From: an uncultured Pelagibacteraceae bacterium
GTDB taxonomy: Bacteria > Pseudomonadota > Alphaproteobacteria > Pelagibacterales > Pelagibacteraceae
Direction of reading: 5' to 3'
DNA: 53,191 bases
Assembly: GCA_902537555.1 (NCBI GenBank)
Contig: CACBBR010000008.1
Location: 1-53,191, forward strand
The position numbers and the translations under genes are program-made. Shown piece by piece: positions 43,767 to 52,747 of this stretch. How positions within the stretch are numbered: the first letter of the stretch is position 1; each line of letters starts with the position of its first letter. The notes beneath the pieces are model-generated. The model had not been told where the DNA came from. It worked only from the letters and a program-made list of their open reading frames with translations, and searched no databases.

Positions 43767-44006
43767 TTAGTTTGCTTTGTTTTCTATAAACTTAACTGCA
43801 TCACCAACAGTTAAAATTTTTTCCGCATCACTATCTGAAATTTCTGATCCAAATTCTTCTTCAAAAGCCATAACTAATTCTACTGTATCTAAACTATCTG
43901 CTCCTAGATCGTCAATAAAACTTGACTCTTCATTAACTTTGGATTCATCTATTCCTAAATGATCTGCAACAATTTTTTTTACTTTGCTTGAAATATCATC
44001 AGACAT
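43767..44006 (-). CDS. acpP: Acyl carrier protein
   Basis: A 79-residue acidic carrier protein with the phosphopantetheine site Ser38 in DLGADSLD. Length and flanking helices ([25 protein letters not shown]) are standard. It carries growing fatty acyl chains in the cytosol. It follows fabG and fabD on the same strand, with 46 bases between fabG and acpP that could hold its own ribosome site. Confidence 0.97.
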   Translation of the reverse strand: MSDDISSKVKKIVADHLGIDESKVNEESSFIDDLGADSLDTVELVMAFEEEFGSEISDSDAEKILTVGDAVKFIENKAN

Positions 44007-44052
44007 TTTGTTCCTTTAAGTTAATTTGTTAATAAATATTTTATTAATTTTG

Positions 44053-44790
44053 TCAACTAAAATACATGCCTCCATTTACATGTATTGTTTCGCCAGTGAT
44101 ATAATCAGATAGATTAGAACTTAGAAAAGCAATTGTATTTGCCACATCTATTGGATCACCAAATTTATTCAACGAGATTCGAGATTTTAATACCTCTGTG
44201 TGTTCTTCGCTTATTTTAGCTGTCATATCGGAAATTATAAATCCAGGAGATACACAATTAACAGTTATATTTTTTTTCCCATATTCAAGTGCCAAACTTT
44301 TAGACATTGCGACAATACCTGCTTTAGATGCAGCATAGTTTGCTTGCCCAATATTTCCTGTGTGTCCTACTACTGATGTTACGTTAATAATTTTACCTTT
44401 TTTTGATTTTAACATTTTTTTTATAATATTTTTAGTAATTAAAAAAGTAGAGGTTAAATTAATATCGATTACATTTTTCCATTCTTCCTCTTTCATTCTA
44501 ATAGATAAATTATCTTGAGTGATGCCTGCATTGTTTATTAATATATCTATTTTGTCAGAGAAAATTTCTCCACAATCATTTACAAACTTATCTATTTTAC
44601 TTTGATCTGATATATCAAATTTTAGAATGTTAACATTTTTATACTTTTCTTTAATTTTTTGTAATTTTTGCTCATTTGTTCCTGAAGCTAAAATATTTGA
44701 TCCGCCTGAAACAAGTTTGTCTAAAATTGAGTTTCCAATTACACCTGTAGCACCTGTCAAAATTATATTTAAATTTTTTAAATCAATCAT
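44053..44790 (-). CDS. fabG: 3-oxoacyl-ACP reductase FabG
   Basis: A 245-residue short-chain dehydrogenase that reduces 3-oxoacyl-ACP with NADPH. TGATGVIGN (12-20) binds the cofactor. NNAG is at 86-89, and the catalytic Ser139, Tyr152 and Lys156 are in order (NYAASKAG). The C-terminal ITGETIHVNGGMYFS is the typical FabG end. It overlaps fabD by 4 bases. Confidence 0.95.
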   Translation of the reverse strand: MIDLKNLNIILTGATGVIGNSILDKLVSGGSNILASGTNEQKLQKIKEKYKNVNILKFDISDQSKIDKFVNDCGEIFSDKIDILINNAGITQDNLSIRMKEEEWKNVIDINLTSTFLITKNIIKKMLKSKKGKIINVTSVVGHTGNIGQANYAASKAGIVAMSKSLALEYGKKNITVNCVSPGFIISDMTAKISEEHTEVLKSRISLNKFGDPIDVANTIAFLSSNLSDYITGETIHVNGGMYFS

Positions 44791-45719
44791 AATTTTTTTA
44801 AATTATTAAGGTCATGAATATTATTTACTTGAATTGTTTCAACTTTTCTATCTATTCTTTTTACAAGACCCGATAAAACTTTACCTGGTCCAATTTCAAT
44901 AAATATTTTATTTCCAGCATTAATCATATTTAGAATACTCTCACGCCAGCGAACTGGTTTTTCAATTTGTTCAACAAGAAGATTTTTAATGATTTCAGGA
45001 TCGTTTGAAGGTTTGGCATTAACATTTGAGATGACTAAATTTTTTGATTTTGAAAATTTAGTATTTGTTATTTCTTTTTTCATAACATCTGTGGCTGGTT
45101 TCATTAAATCACAGTGAAAAGGTGCTGAAACTGGTAGTTTAATATTTTTAATATTTAACTTTTTAAGCTCATCTATCAATTTATTTAAATCATTATTTTT
45201 TCCACTAATTACGATTTGGCCATTACTATTATCATTTGCTAAATAACATTTAAAGTTTTCAAAATTATTCTCAAATATTTCATTAATTTTATCAACCTCA
45301 ATTCCTAAAACAGCTACCATTCCACCTTCATTTTTTGGAACAGAGTTTTGCATTGCTTTGCCTCTAATTTTCAAAAGTTTAATTGTATCTGTAAAATTTA
45401 TTGCTTCAGCACAAGCTAAAGCCGAATATTCACCTAAAGAGTGTCCGGCAAAAAAATTTGCCTTATTTAAGTCTAATGAAGTTTCTTTTTTTATTACATT
45501 AAAAATTGAAAAACTTGTCAAAAAAATTGCAGGTTGAGTATTCTCTGTTTCATCAAGCAACTCCTTTGGGCCCTCAAATATAATTTTTTCAATGGATAAA
45601 CCTAGGGCTTCATTTGCTTCATGAAATAAATCTTTTACATAATCAAAATTTTCATAAAGTTCCTTTATCATGCCGACTGATTGTGATCCTTGTCCTGGAA
45701 ATAAAACAGAAAACATCAA
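44787..45719 (-). CDS. fabD: Malonyl-CoA:ACP transacylase FabD
   Basis: A 310-residue transacylase loading malonyl groups onto acyl carrier protein. FPGQGSQSVGM (7-17) is the first family motif, and the nucleophile is Ser94 in GHSLGEYSALA. VSAPFHCDLM near 200 carries the catalytic histidine. There are two possible ATG starts in a row (45719 and 45716). It leads the fabD-fabG-acpP unit and is divergent from rpsF (81 bases). Confidence 0.95.
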   Translation of the reverse strand: MMFSVLFPGQGSQSVGMIKELYENFDYVKDLFHEANEALGLSIEKIIFEGPKELLDETENTQPAIFLTSFSIFNVIKKETSLDLNKANFFAGHSLGEYSALACAEAINFTDTIKLLKIRGKAMQNSVPKNEGGMVAVLGIEVDKINEIFENNFENFKCYLANDNSNGQIVISGKNNDLNKLIDELKKLNIKNIKLPVSAPFHCDLMKPATDVMKKEITNTKFSKSKNLVISNVNAKPSNDPEIIKNLLVEQIEKPVRWRESILNMINAGNKIFIEIGPGKVLSGLVKRIDRKVETIQVNNIHDLNNLKKL

Positions 45720-45763
45720 AAATATAAGTAAAAAATCAATTTTTTATATTGTAATTAAAAATT

Positions 45764-45769
45764 TATAAT
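45764..45769 (+). promoter_or_regulatory. Candidate -10 box for rpsF-rpsR-rplI
   Basis: TATAAT lies 32 bases before the rpsF ATG, with a weak TTTTTA 17 bases upstream as a possible -35. The implied leader (about 25 bases) is too short to hold the S6:S18-binding leader RNA known from some bacteria. Confidence 0.35.
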
Positions 45770-45800
45770 AGTATATCCTGTTTTTTTTAAAAGAATTATT

Positions 45801-46145
45801 ATGAACTTATACGAGCATACAATTATAGCAAGACAAGACGTTAGCCCATCACAATTAAAACAAATTGAGGAAAAATATTCAAAGTTAGTAGAAAAATTTG
45901 AAGGTAGCATTGTCAAACTTGAAAATTGGGGATTAATGAATTTGTCGTATTTAATTAAAAAAAATAAAAAAGGAAATTTTATTCATTATAAAATCAAAGG
46001 CAATGGCAAGATAATTTCGGAACTAGAGAAAAGTGAAAAAATAGATAAAAACTTATTGAGATATTTAACTGTCAAAGTAAAAAAGTTTGACTTAAAAACT
46101 GATTATTTCAAAAAAAATGAAGACAAAGAGATACTTAACAAATAA
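45801..46145 (+). CDS. rpsF: Ribosomal protein S6
   Basis: A 114-residue S6 of the 30S subunit. YEHTIIARQDVSPSQLK at the start and ENWGLMNLSYLIKKNKKGNF (about 42-61) are the classic family stretches. S6 pairs with S18, encoded 9 bases downstream. First gene of rpsF-rpsR-rplI. Confidence 0.95.
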   Translation: MNLYEHTIIARQDVSPSQLKQIEEKYSKLVEKFEGSIVKLENWGLMNLSYLIKKNKKGNFIHYKIKGNGKIISELEKSEKIDKNLLRYLTVKVKKFDLKTDYFKKNEDKEILNK

Positions 46146-46154
46146 ACAAAAAAA

Positions 46155-46424
46155 ATGAAAAAAAGAAATAATAAAAAAAAACCTAAACAAAGTAATTTTG
46201 CAAAACTAAGTATTTTTCAAAATCAAAAATATAAATTCAAAAAAAAATGCCCTCTCTCTGGCAAAGGTGCTCCGGAAGTTGATTACAAAAATATAAAATT
46301 ATTGAAAAGATATGTTTCAGAAAATGGTAAAATTTTACCATCAAGAATAACTTCAGTAAGTCAAAAAAAACAAAGAGAGCTTTCTTTATCAATTAAAAGA
46401 GCTAGGAATTTAGCGTTGTTATAA
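46155..46424 (+). CDS. rpsR: Ribosomal protein S18
   Basis: An 89-residue S18. [35 protein letters not shown] is the conserved core, followed by the basic RAR-type tail ([19 protein letters not shown]). The N-terminal 24 residues are a Lys/Asn-rich extension. It binds S6 on the 30S platform. One base separates it from rplI. Confidence 0.95.
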   Translation: MKKRNNKKKPKQSNFAKLSIFQNQKYKFKKKCPLSGKGAPEVDYKNIKLLKRYVSENGKILPSRITSVSQKKQRELSLSIKRARNLALL

Positions 46425-46425
46425 A

Positions 46426-46884
46426 ATGAAAGTAATTTTATTAGAGAATGTAAGAAAGGTTGGGTCAATTGGAGAAATAATTGATGTGAAAAGAGGATTT
46501 GCAAGAAATTTTCTTATTTCTCAAAAGAAAGCTCTGTTTGCATCTAAAGAAAATATAAATCAAGTTGAGAAAATGAAGCTTGAATTAAGCAAAAAGGATC
46601 AAGATAAAAAAAAGGAAGCTAAATTAATCCAGGATAAAATAAAAAATAAAATTTACGAAATAAAAAAACTTAGCACAGAAAATAAAGAGCTTTATGGATC
46701 TGTAAAGCCTACTGAAATATCAAAAGTTTTAGAGGAAATTAATCAAGTCAAGATAAATCCTTCACTAATACAACCTTCTAAAGAAATTAAGTCTATTGGT
46801 GACTTTGATGTTTTAATTAACTTACATCCAGAAGTTCAAACACAGATTGTAGTCAAAACAGTTTCTCAAGAAGAAACAAAATAA
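46426..46884 (+). CDS. rplI: Ribosomal protein L9
   Basis: A 152-residue L9. The N-terminal globular domain VILLENVRKVGSIGEIIDVKRGFARNFLI is the family signature, a lysine-rich helix (about 40-80) connects to the C-terminal domain, which has KELYGSVKPTEIS. Normal length. It follows rpsR after one base, and a 61-base gap separates it from dnaB. Confidence 0.95.
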   Translation: MKVILLENVRKVGSIGEIIDVKRGFARNFLISQKKALFASKENINQVEKMKLELSKKDQDKKKEAKLIQDKIKNKIYEIKKLSTENKELYGSVKPTEISKVLEEINQVKINPSLIQPSKEIKSIGDFDVLINLHPEVQTQIVVKTVSQEETK

Positions 46885-46945
46885 TTATACATAATTTTCC
46901 CCAATAATAATTAAGATTTGTTTTTTTTTATTAATTCTATAGATT

Positions 46946-48367
46946 TTGAGCGTGTCTCAACCGTTAAATATAGTAAAAAATAAGTTAGAAGAACTCCCTA
47001 ACAACATAGAAGCTGAACAATCAGTAATAGGATCAATTTTATTATCAAATGAAATATTTGATGATATTGGCTTATTGGTTTCAAGTAAAAATTTTTATGA
47101 TCCAATGCATCAGAAGATTTTTAACGCCATTGAAATTTTAGTTTATAAAGGAATGTTAGCTAATCCTATAACCCTTAAAAATCATTTTGAAAATGAAAAG
47201 GACGATTTAAATATCCCAGAATATTTAGTAAAAATTACAAAATTTTCGACTTCGTCTAGACAAGCTATTGAGTATTCAAAACTGATTTATGATCTTTATG
47301 TAAAAAGAGAATTAATAAAAATTTCTGACAATATAATTGATACTGCAAAACTAAATGATTTAGATAATGATGGTCAAAAAATTATTGAAAATTTTGAAAA
47401 ATCACTATTTGATCTAGCAGAAAAAGGGTCATTCAGTTCGTCAATAGTTAAATTTGATGAAGCCATGAGGCAGACAATAGAAATGGCCTCAAATGCATAT
47501 AAAAATGAAGAGGGAATTGTTGGAGTTCCATCAGGATTAAAAGATTTAGATGATAGATTGGGTGGAATGCATAAATCTGATTTAATTATCATTGCAGGTA
47601 GGCCGTCTATGGGAAAAACTGCCTTAGCAACAAACATAGCTTTTCATGCAGCGAAAAACATTCAAGATAAAGGAGAAAAATCTTGTATAGCTTTTTTCTC
47701 TTTAGAAATGTCCTCAGAGCAGTTATCCACTAGAATACTGGCTGAACAGTCAAGAATAAAATCTAATGACATTAGAAGAGGAAAAATTTCAGATGAACAA
47801 TTTGATAAGTTTATAGAAACATCAAAAAATATTGCTGATCTTCCATTATATATTGACGAAACACCGGCAATATCAATTGCTGCGCTTAGTAATAGAGCAA
47901 GAAGAATAAAAAGAATTCATGGCCTTGATATGATAGTGATCGATTATATTCAATTGATGAAAGGAACAAATTTTAAAGATGGTAGAGTTCAGGAGATTTC
48001 TGAGATAACACAAGGACTTAAGGCTCTTGCTAAAGAACTAGCGGTTCCTGTATTAGCTCTTTCTCAGTTATCTAGGGCAGTTGAACAAAGAGATGACAAA
48101 AAACCATTACTATCTGACCTCAGAGAGTCTGGATCAATTGAGCAAGATGCAGACGTAGTGATGTTTGTCTTTAGAGAATCGTATTATTTAAAAAATAAAG
48201 AACCAAGACCTGCAACTGTTGAACATGCTGAATGGCAAGCAAAAATGAATGAAATTTCTCATTTAGCTGAATTGCTAATTCTCAAACAAAGACATGGTCC
48301 AACTGGTACTGTAATGCTAGAATTTGAGGAAATGTTTACGAAATTTAAGGATATTCAAAATAATTAA
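46946..48367 (+). CDS. dnaB: Replicative DNA helicase DnaB
   Basis: A 473-residue hexameric helicase. The N-terminal domain starts at LPNNIEAEQSVIGSILL (17-33). The RecA-like motor has Walker A GRPSMGKTALA (Lys224), Walker B MIVIDYIQLM near 312, and ALSQLSRAVEQR near 356. The start is uncertain: TTG at 46946 or GTG at 46952 (two codons later) are both possible and no ATG is available before the conserved region. It follows rplI, the normal alphaproteobacterial order. Confidence 0.97.
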   Translation: MSVSQPLNIVKNKLEELPNNIEAEQSVIGSILLSNEIFDDIGLLVSSKNFYDPMHQKIFNAIEILVYKGMLANPITLKNHFENEKDDLNIPEYLVKITKFSTSSRQAIEYSKLIYDLYVKRELIKISDNIIDTAKLNDLDNDGQKIIENFEKSLFDLAEKGSFSSSIVKFDEAMRQTIEMASNAYKNEEGIVGVPSGLKDLDDRLGGMHKSDLIIIAGRPSMGKTALATNIAFHAAKNIQDKGEKSCIAFFSLEMSSEQLSTRILAEQSRIKSNDIRRGKISDEQFDKFIETSKNIADLPLYIDETPAISIAALSNRARRIKRIHGLDMIVIDYIQLMKGTNFKDGRVQEISEITQGLKALAKELAVPVLALSQLSRAVEQRDDKKPLLSDLRESGSIEQDADVVMFVFRESYYLKNKEPRPATVEHAEWQAKMNEISHLAELLILKQRHGPTGTVMLEFEEMFTKFKDIQNN

Positions 48368-48392
48368 TATAAATTATAAAAGCTAATATCTA

Positions 48393-50765
48393 ATGTTAGC
48401 TAATTTTTATCAAAAAAATGTAATAGAGAAACCAAAACTAATTTTCTCATTACTTGTAATCATATTACTATTAGCCTTTTACAATTCAAAAGATTTTCGA
48501 TTGGATGCTAGTTCGGAGACATTATTATTAGATAATGACCCAGATTTACAATATTTAAATGAAATTAATGAACGATACGGTGCTAAAGAATTTTTAGTAC
48601 TCACATACTCGCCAAAAAATCTAATGGTTTCGGAAGAGTCAATTAAAAATCTTTTTGAACTCAAAAATGATTTACAGAATTTAAATTGGGTCCACAATGT
48701 AATTACTTTACTTGATATTCCTTTACTAGATGCAACTGATGATAGTTTAATTAATCGAATTCAAAATTTTAAAACATTAAAGAGTAAAAATATAGATAAA
48801 GATAGAGGTTTCAATGAAATTTTAAATAGTCCTGTATTTAGAAATTTTATTATTAGCGAAGATGGTAGAACAAGCGGAATAATTGTTTATATAAAACCAA
48901 ATAATGAGGAAATAAAAAATAAGTCAAAAAAAGATTTGGAAATATTAAAGGATAAAATAAAAAAAGAGAGACACAAAAATATTTTAGAAATAAGAGAAGT
49001 AATAAAAAAATATAATCAAAATACTGAAATTTATCTTGGTGGTATTCCTATGATAGCTGACGATATGATGACATTTATAAAAAATGACATTGTTACTTTT
49101 GGTACAGGGGTATTAGCTTTTATCATTTTAACACTTTGGTACGTTTTTAGAAAATTAATATGGATAATAATACCAATTAGTAGTTGCTTCTTTTCTGTTG
49201 TCTTGATGGTAGGATTTCTAGGGTTTGTTGGGTGGAAAGTTACAGTGATTTCATCAAACTTTATTGCGTTAATGTTAATTTTAACAATGGCGATGAATAT
49301 TCATATGAGTACAAGGTATTTGCAATTGATAAAACAATTTCCAAATAAAAAAAAATTTGAAATTTTAATTTTAACATCAAGAAAAATGATATGGCCAATC
49401 TTTTATACTGTTATTACAACTATATGTGCATTTATGTCATTAATTTTCAGTGAAATAAAACCCATAATAGATTTTGGCTGGATGATGACTTTTGGATTAA
49501 TAACATCTCTATTAACAACATTTACACTTCTTCCGACATTAGTTAGTTTTTTGCAGAGCTCTAATACAGCTTTAACAAAAAATGAAGGCTCAAAAATTAC
49601 AAATTTTTTTGGAAATCTAGCTCTTAATCATAAAAATTATATATTTGGATTAACCACAATAATTATTTTTTTAAGTATTTTTGGAATATCTAAATTGGAG
49701 GTAGAGAATAGTTTTATTAATTATTTTAATAAAAAAACAGAAATATACCAAGGTATGAAATTGATTGACGAAAAACTTGGTGGAACAACTCCTCTAGAAG
49801 TTATCTTGAAATTCCCAATTACAAAAGATGAAGAGAAAGATGAAGAAAACGACTGGGGTGATGAAGAAGAAAACGATGATAAATATTGGTTTACAAAAGA
49901 TAAAATAGATAAAATAAGAAGAGTTCATAATTACCTAGATAATATTGAGGCAACTGGGAAAGTTCTATCTTTCTCCTCAATCATTGAAGTAGCGACTAAA
50001 TTAAATAACAATAAACCACTTGGAACATTGGAAATGGGCGTTCTTTATACAAAGATACCTGACTTGATAAAAAAAGAAATTGTAGACCCATATATTTCGA
50101 TTGAGGATTCTGAAGCTAGAATAAGTTTAAGAATAAAAGATTCTCTAGATGGATTAAGAAGAAATGAACTCATTAATAAAATAAATTTTGACCTAGAAAA
50201 TAAATTAGGTATTAAAAAAGATGAATTCAAACTTGGTGGGGTTTTAATACTATTTAATAATTTGCTACAAAGTTTATTTAAATCTCAAATATTAACTTTA
50301 GGTTTTGTTATGATTGGTATTTTAATTATGTTTTTAATTCTTTTTAGAAACATTAAAATTTCACTTATAGGTGTAATTCCCAATTTTATTGCTGCTTTTT
50401 TTATTTTAGGAATAATAGGTTTAGCAGAAATACCTCTGGATATGATGACTATAACTATTGCAGCTATCACAATTGGAATAGCAGTAGACAACAGTATTCA
50501 CTATATTTATAGATTTAAAGAGGAATTGATTAATTTTAAAGATTACGATAAAACTGTGAGATATTGCCATTCAACGGTTGGTATAGCAATACTCAATACA
50601 TCAATCACAATTGTATTTGGTTTTTCTATTTTAATTTTATCTAATTTTATTCCCACAATTTACTTTGGTGTCTTTACAGGAATTGCAATGTTGTTAGCTA
50701 TGATATCTGTCTTAACATTATTACCATCTCTTCTTTTATTATTTAAACCTTTCAAAATAAAATAA
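48393..50765 (+). CDS. RND/MMPL-family exporter
   Basis: A 790-residue RND-superfamily membrane protein of the COG1033 type. One N-terminal membrane segment (about 15-30) is followed by a periplasmic loop, five to six segments (about 236-388), another (415-432), a second periplasmic loop, and a C-terminal group (about 630-785). The second loop contains a very acidic stretch at 479-497 (KDEEKDEENDWGDEEENDD). Conserved sites include ITLTMAMNIHMSTRY-like TMAMNIHMSTRY near 298 and GIAVDNSIHYIYRFKEE in the C-terminal half. Relatives move lipids or hydrophobic molecules; the cargo here is unknown. It sits between dnaB and cvpA. Confidence 0.85.
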   Translation: MLANFYQKNVIEKPKLIFSLLVIILLLAFYNSKDFRLDASSETLLLDNDPDLQYLNEINERYGAKEFLVLTYSPKNLMVSEESIKNLFELKNDLQNLNWVHNVITLLDIPLLDATDDSLINRIQNFKTLKSKNIDKDRGFNEILNSPVFRNFIISEDGRTSGIIVYIKPNNEEIKNKSKKDLEILKDKIKKERHKNILEIREVIKKYNQNTEIYLGGIPMIADDMMTFIKNDIVTFGTGVLAFIILTLWYVFRKLIWIIIPISSCFFSVVLMVGFLGFVGWKVTVISSNFIALMLILTMAMNIHMSTRYLQLIKQFPNKKKFEILILTSRKMIWPIFYTVITTICAFMSLIFSEIKPIIDFGWMMTFGLITSLLTTFTLLPTLVSFLQSSNTALTKNEGSKITNFFGNLALNHKNYIFGLTTIIIFLSIFGISKLEVENSFINYFNKKTEIYQGMKLIDEKLGGTTPLEVILKFPITKDEEKDEENDWGDEEENDDKYWFTKDKIDKIRRVHNYLDNIEATGKVLSFSSIIEVATKLNNNKPLGTLEMGVLYTKIPDLIKKEIVDPYISIEDSEARISLRIKDSLDGLRRNELINKINFDLENKLGIKKDEFKLGGVLILFNNLLQSLFKSQILTLGFVMIGILIMFLILFRNIKISLIGVIPNFIAAFFILGIIGLAEIPLDMMTITIAAITIGIAVDNSIHYIYRFKEELINFKDYDKTVRYCHSTVGIAILNTSITIVFGFSILILSNFIPTIYFGVFTGIAMLLAMISVLTLLPSLLLLFKPFKIK

Positions 50766-51311
50766 GTGATTGAGACATTAAAAGATATATTTAGTGAGTT
50801 GTACACATTTGATATTGTTTACTTAGTTTTTACGATTCTCTCATTAATTAAATGCACAAAAAAGGGTTTTGTGTTGAGTATTTTGTCAGCCTCTAAGTGG
50901 CTTTTAGCTTATGTTGTTACTCTTTTCCTATTTCCAAAAACAAAACCATACTTAGAAGATATTATTGATAGTGAATATGTTCTTGATCTAGTTGTTGGCG
51001 TAGGATTATATATAATAATTATTTTCTTAATTTTATTAATTAACAAAGGAATAAATAGAGCTATCACATACTCTGTTTTGGGTAATTTAGATAGAATCTT
51101 TGGTTTCTTTTTTGGCTTTGCAAGAGCTTACATTATTATAGTATGTATTTATACAACCATAAATATAGTCTATAATCATAAAAAATGGCCAATTAAGTTG
51201 GATGATACTTTTACATATGCATGGGTTGAAAAAGGCAGTAACTATCTTATAAAAGAATTTCCAGACAAAAAAGAATATGAAGAAACTAAAGAAAAAGTTC
51301 AAGATATATGA
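50766..51311 (+). CDS. cvpA: CvpA-family membrane protein
   Basis: A 181-residue CvpA protein beginning with GTG directly after the exporter stop codon. Four hydrophobic segments lie near residues 14-32, 39-57, 70-92 and 112-132, with the family stretch FDIVYLVFTILSLIKCTKKGFVLSI and NLDRIFGFFFGFARAYIIIV. CvpA proteins are needed for envelope stress tolerance in other bacteria. It precedes purF with a 35-base overlap, the same arrangement as in E. coli. Function in this organism is not known. Confidence 0.88.
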   Translation: MIETLKDIFSELYTFDIVYLVFTILSLIKCTKKGFVLSILSASKWLLAYVVTLFLFPKTKPYLEDIIDSEYVLDLVVGVGLYIIIIFLILLINKGINRAITYSVLGNLDRIFGFFFGFARAYIIIVCIYTTINIVYNHKKWPIKLDDTFTYAWVEKGSNYLIKEFPDKKEYEETKEKVQDI

Positions 51312-52746
51312 TCCTAAAATTAAAGAAGAGTGTGCCGTTTTTGGTATAAATAACTCTAATGATGCATCTACTCTAACAGCTCTAGGTCTTCATGCTCTAC
51401 AACACCGAGGTCAAGAAGGTTGTGGTATTGTTTCATATGATGGTGAAAAATATCATTCTGAAAAAAGATTTGGTTTAGTTGGAGATAACTTTAATGATGA
51501 AAAAGTTATAAAAAAACTTCCTGGAAAACATGCAATAGGTCATAATCGTTACTCAACAACTGGCGGGACTGCTTTAAGAAATGTTCAACCTTTTTTTGCT
51601 GACACAAATGCAGGAGGTATAGGAGTTGCTCATAATGGTAATCTTACGAATGCAATCACATTAAGAAATAAATTAGTTCAAGAAGGAGCTATTTTTTATA
51701 CAACATCTGATACTGAAACCATTGTTCAATTAATAGCTAAATCAAAAAGAGTGAAAACTATAGATAAAATTATCGATGCTATATTTCAAATTCAGGGTGG
51801 CTATGCACTTGTAATGATGACACAAAATACACTCATTGGTGTTAGAGATCCTTATGGGATAAGACCACTGGTGATTGGTAAACTTAAAAATTCCTATGTT
51901 CTTGCATCTGAAACATGTGCATTTGATATTATTGGAGCTAAATTTGTAAGAGAGGTAGAGAATGGTGAGATTGTTTATATTGAAAATGATGAATTGAAAA
52001 GTGTAAAACCTTTTCCTCCAAAAAAAATTAGACCTTGCGTTTTTGAATATATATATTTTTCAAGACCAGACAGTATTTTAAATGGCAAGACTGCTTATGA
52101 ATATAGAAAAAATTTTGGTGCACAATTAGCGAAAGAAGATAATATTAAAGCAGATTTAGTTGTGCCAGTTCCAGATTCAGGAAATGCTGCAGCATTAGGA
52201 TATGCTGAAGAAAAAAGACTAAAATTTGACTTAGGTTTAATTAGAAACCATTATGTGGGTAGAACTTTTATTGAGCCTTCACAACAGATTAGGAGCCTTG
52301 GAGTTAAATTGAAATTAAATCCAAACATCTCAGTAATTAAAAATAAAAAGATAATTTTAGTGGATGATTCTCTTGTGAGAGGAACAACATCATCAAAAAT
52401 AGTTAAAATGCTTTATGATGCTGGTGCAAAAGAAGTTCATGTTAGAATAGCAAGTCCTGAAATTAAGTTTCCTGATTTTTACGGTGTGGATACACCTACT
52501 AAAAAAGAGCTCATGGCTGCGAATAAATCTACAGATGAAATTTGTGAATTTATTAAGGCAAAATCTCTTAAGTTTTTAAGCCTAAACGGCTTATATTTAG
52601 GAATGGGTTTTGATAAAAGAAATAATAACTACCCACAGTTGACAGATCACCACTTTACAGGTGAATATCCTGTAAAAATAATTGACGAACTTGGTGAAGA
52701 TAAAGTTACACAACTTTCATTACTGAGTACTGCCTCAAATAATTAA
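51277..52746 (+). CDS. purF: Amidophosphoribosyltransferase
   Basis: A 489-residue first enzyme of purine synthesis, making phosphoribosylamine from PRPP and glutamine. Cys19 in EECAVFGI is the glutaminase nucleophile, preceded by an 18-residue basic lead that must be removed or is a propeptide. HNRYSTTG and GGIGVAHNGNLTN follow, then DPYGIRPLVIG. The PRPP loop is ILVDDSLVRGTTSSK near 355. Two cysteines typical of Fe-S-type PurF are not obvious. The start overlaps cvpA by 35 bases. Confidence 0.95.
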   Translation: MKKLKKKFKIYDPKIKEECAVFGINNSNDASTLTALGLHALQHRGQEGCGIVSYDGEKYHSEKRFGLVGDNFNDEKVIKKLPGKHAIGHNRYSTTGGTALRNVQPFFADTNAGGIGVAHNGNLTNAITLRNKLVQEGAIFYTTSDTETIVQLIAKSKRVKTIDKIIDAIFQIQGGYALVMMTQNTLIGVRDPYGIRPLVIGKLKNSYVLASETCAFDIIGAKFVREVENGEIVYIENDELKSVKPFPPKKIRPCVFEYIYFSRPDSILNGKTAYEYRKNFGAQLAKEDNIKADLVVPVPDSGNAAALGYAEEKRLKFDLGLIRNHYVGRTFIEPSQQIRSLGVKLKLNPNISVIKNKKIILVDDSLVRGTTSSKIVKMLYDAGAKEVHVRIASPEIKFPDFYGVDTPTKKELMAANKSTDEICEFIKAKSLKFLSLNGLYLGMGFDKRNNNYPQLTDHHFTGEYPVKIIDELGEDKVTQLSLLSTASNN

Positions 52747-52747
52747 T

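Noticed and set aside
45720-45800. S6:S18-binding leader RNA before rpsF
   Set aside because: The gap is short, with a likely -10 box 32 bases before the ATG, leaving no room for the structure.
46885-46945. Possible RNA element between rplI and dnaB
   Set aside because: Only A+T-rich sequence with a run of T; no convincing stem, and the length is ordinary.
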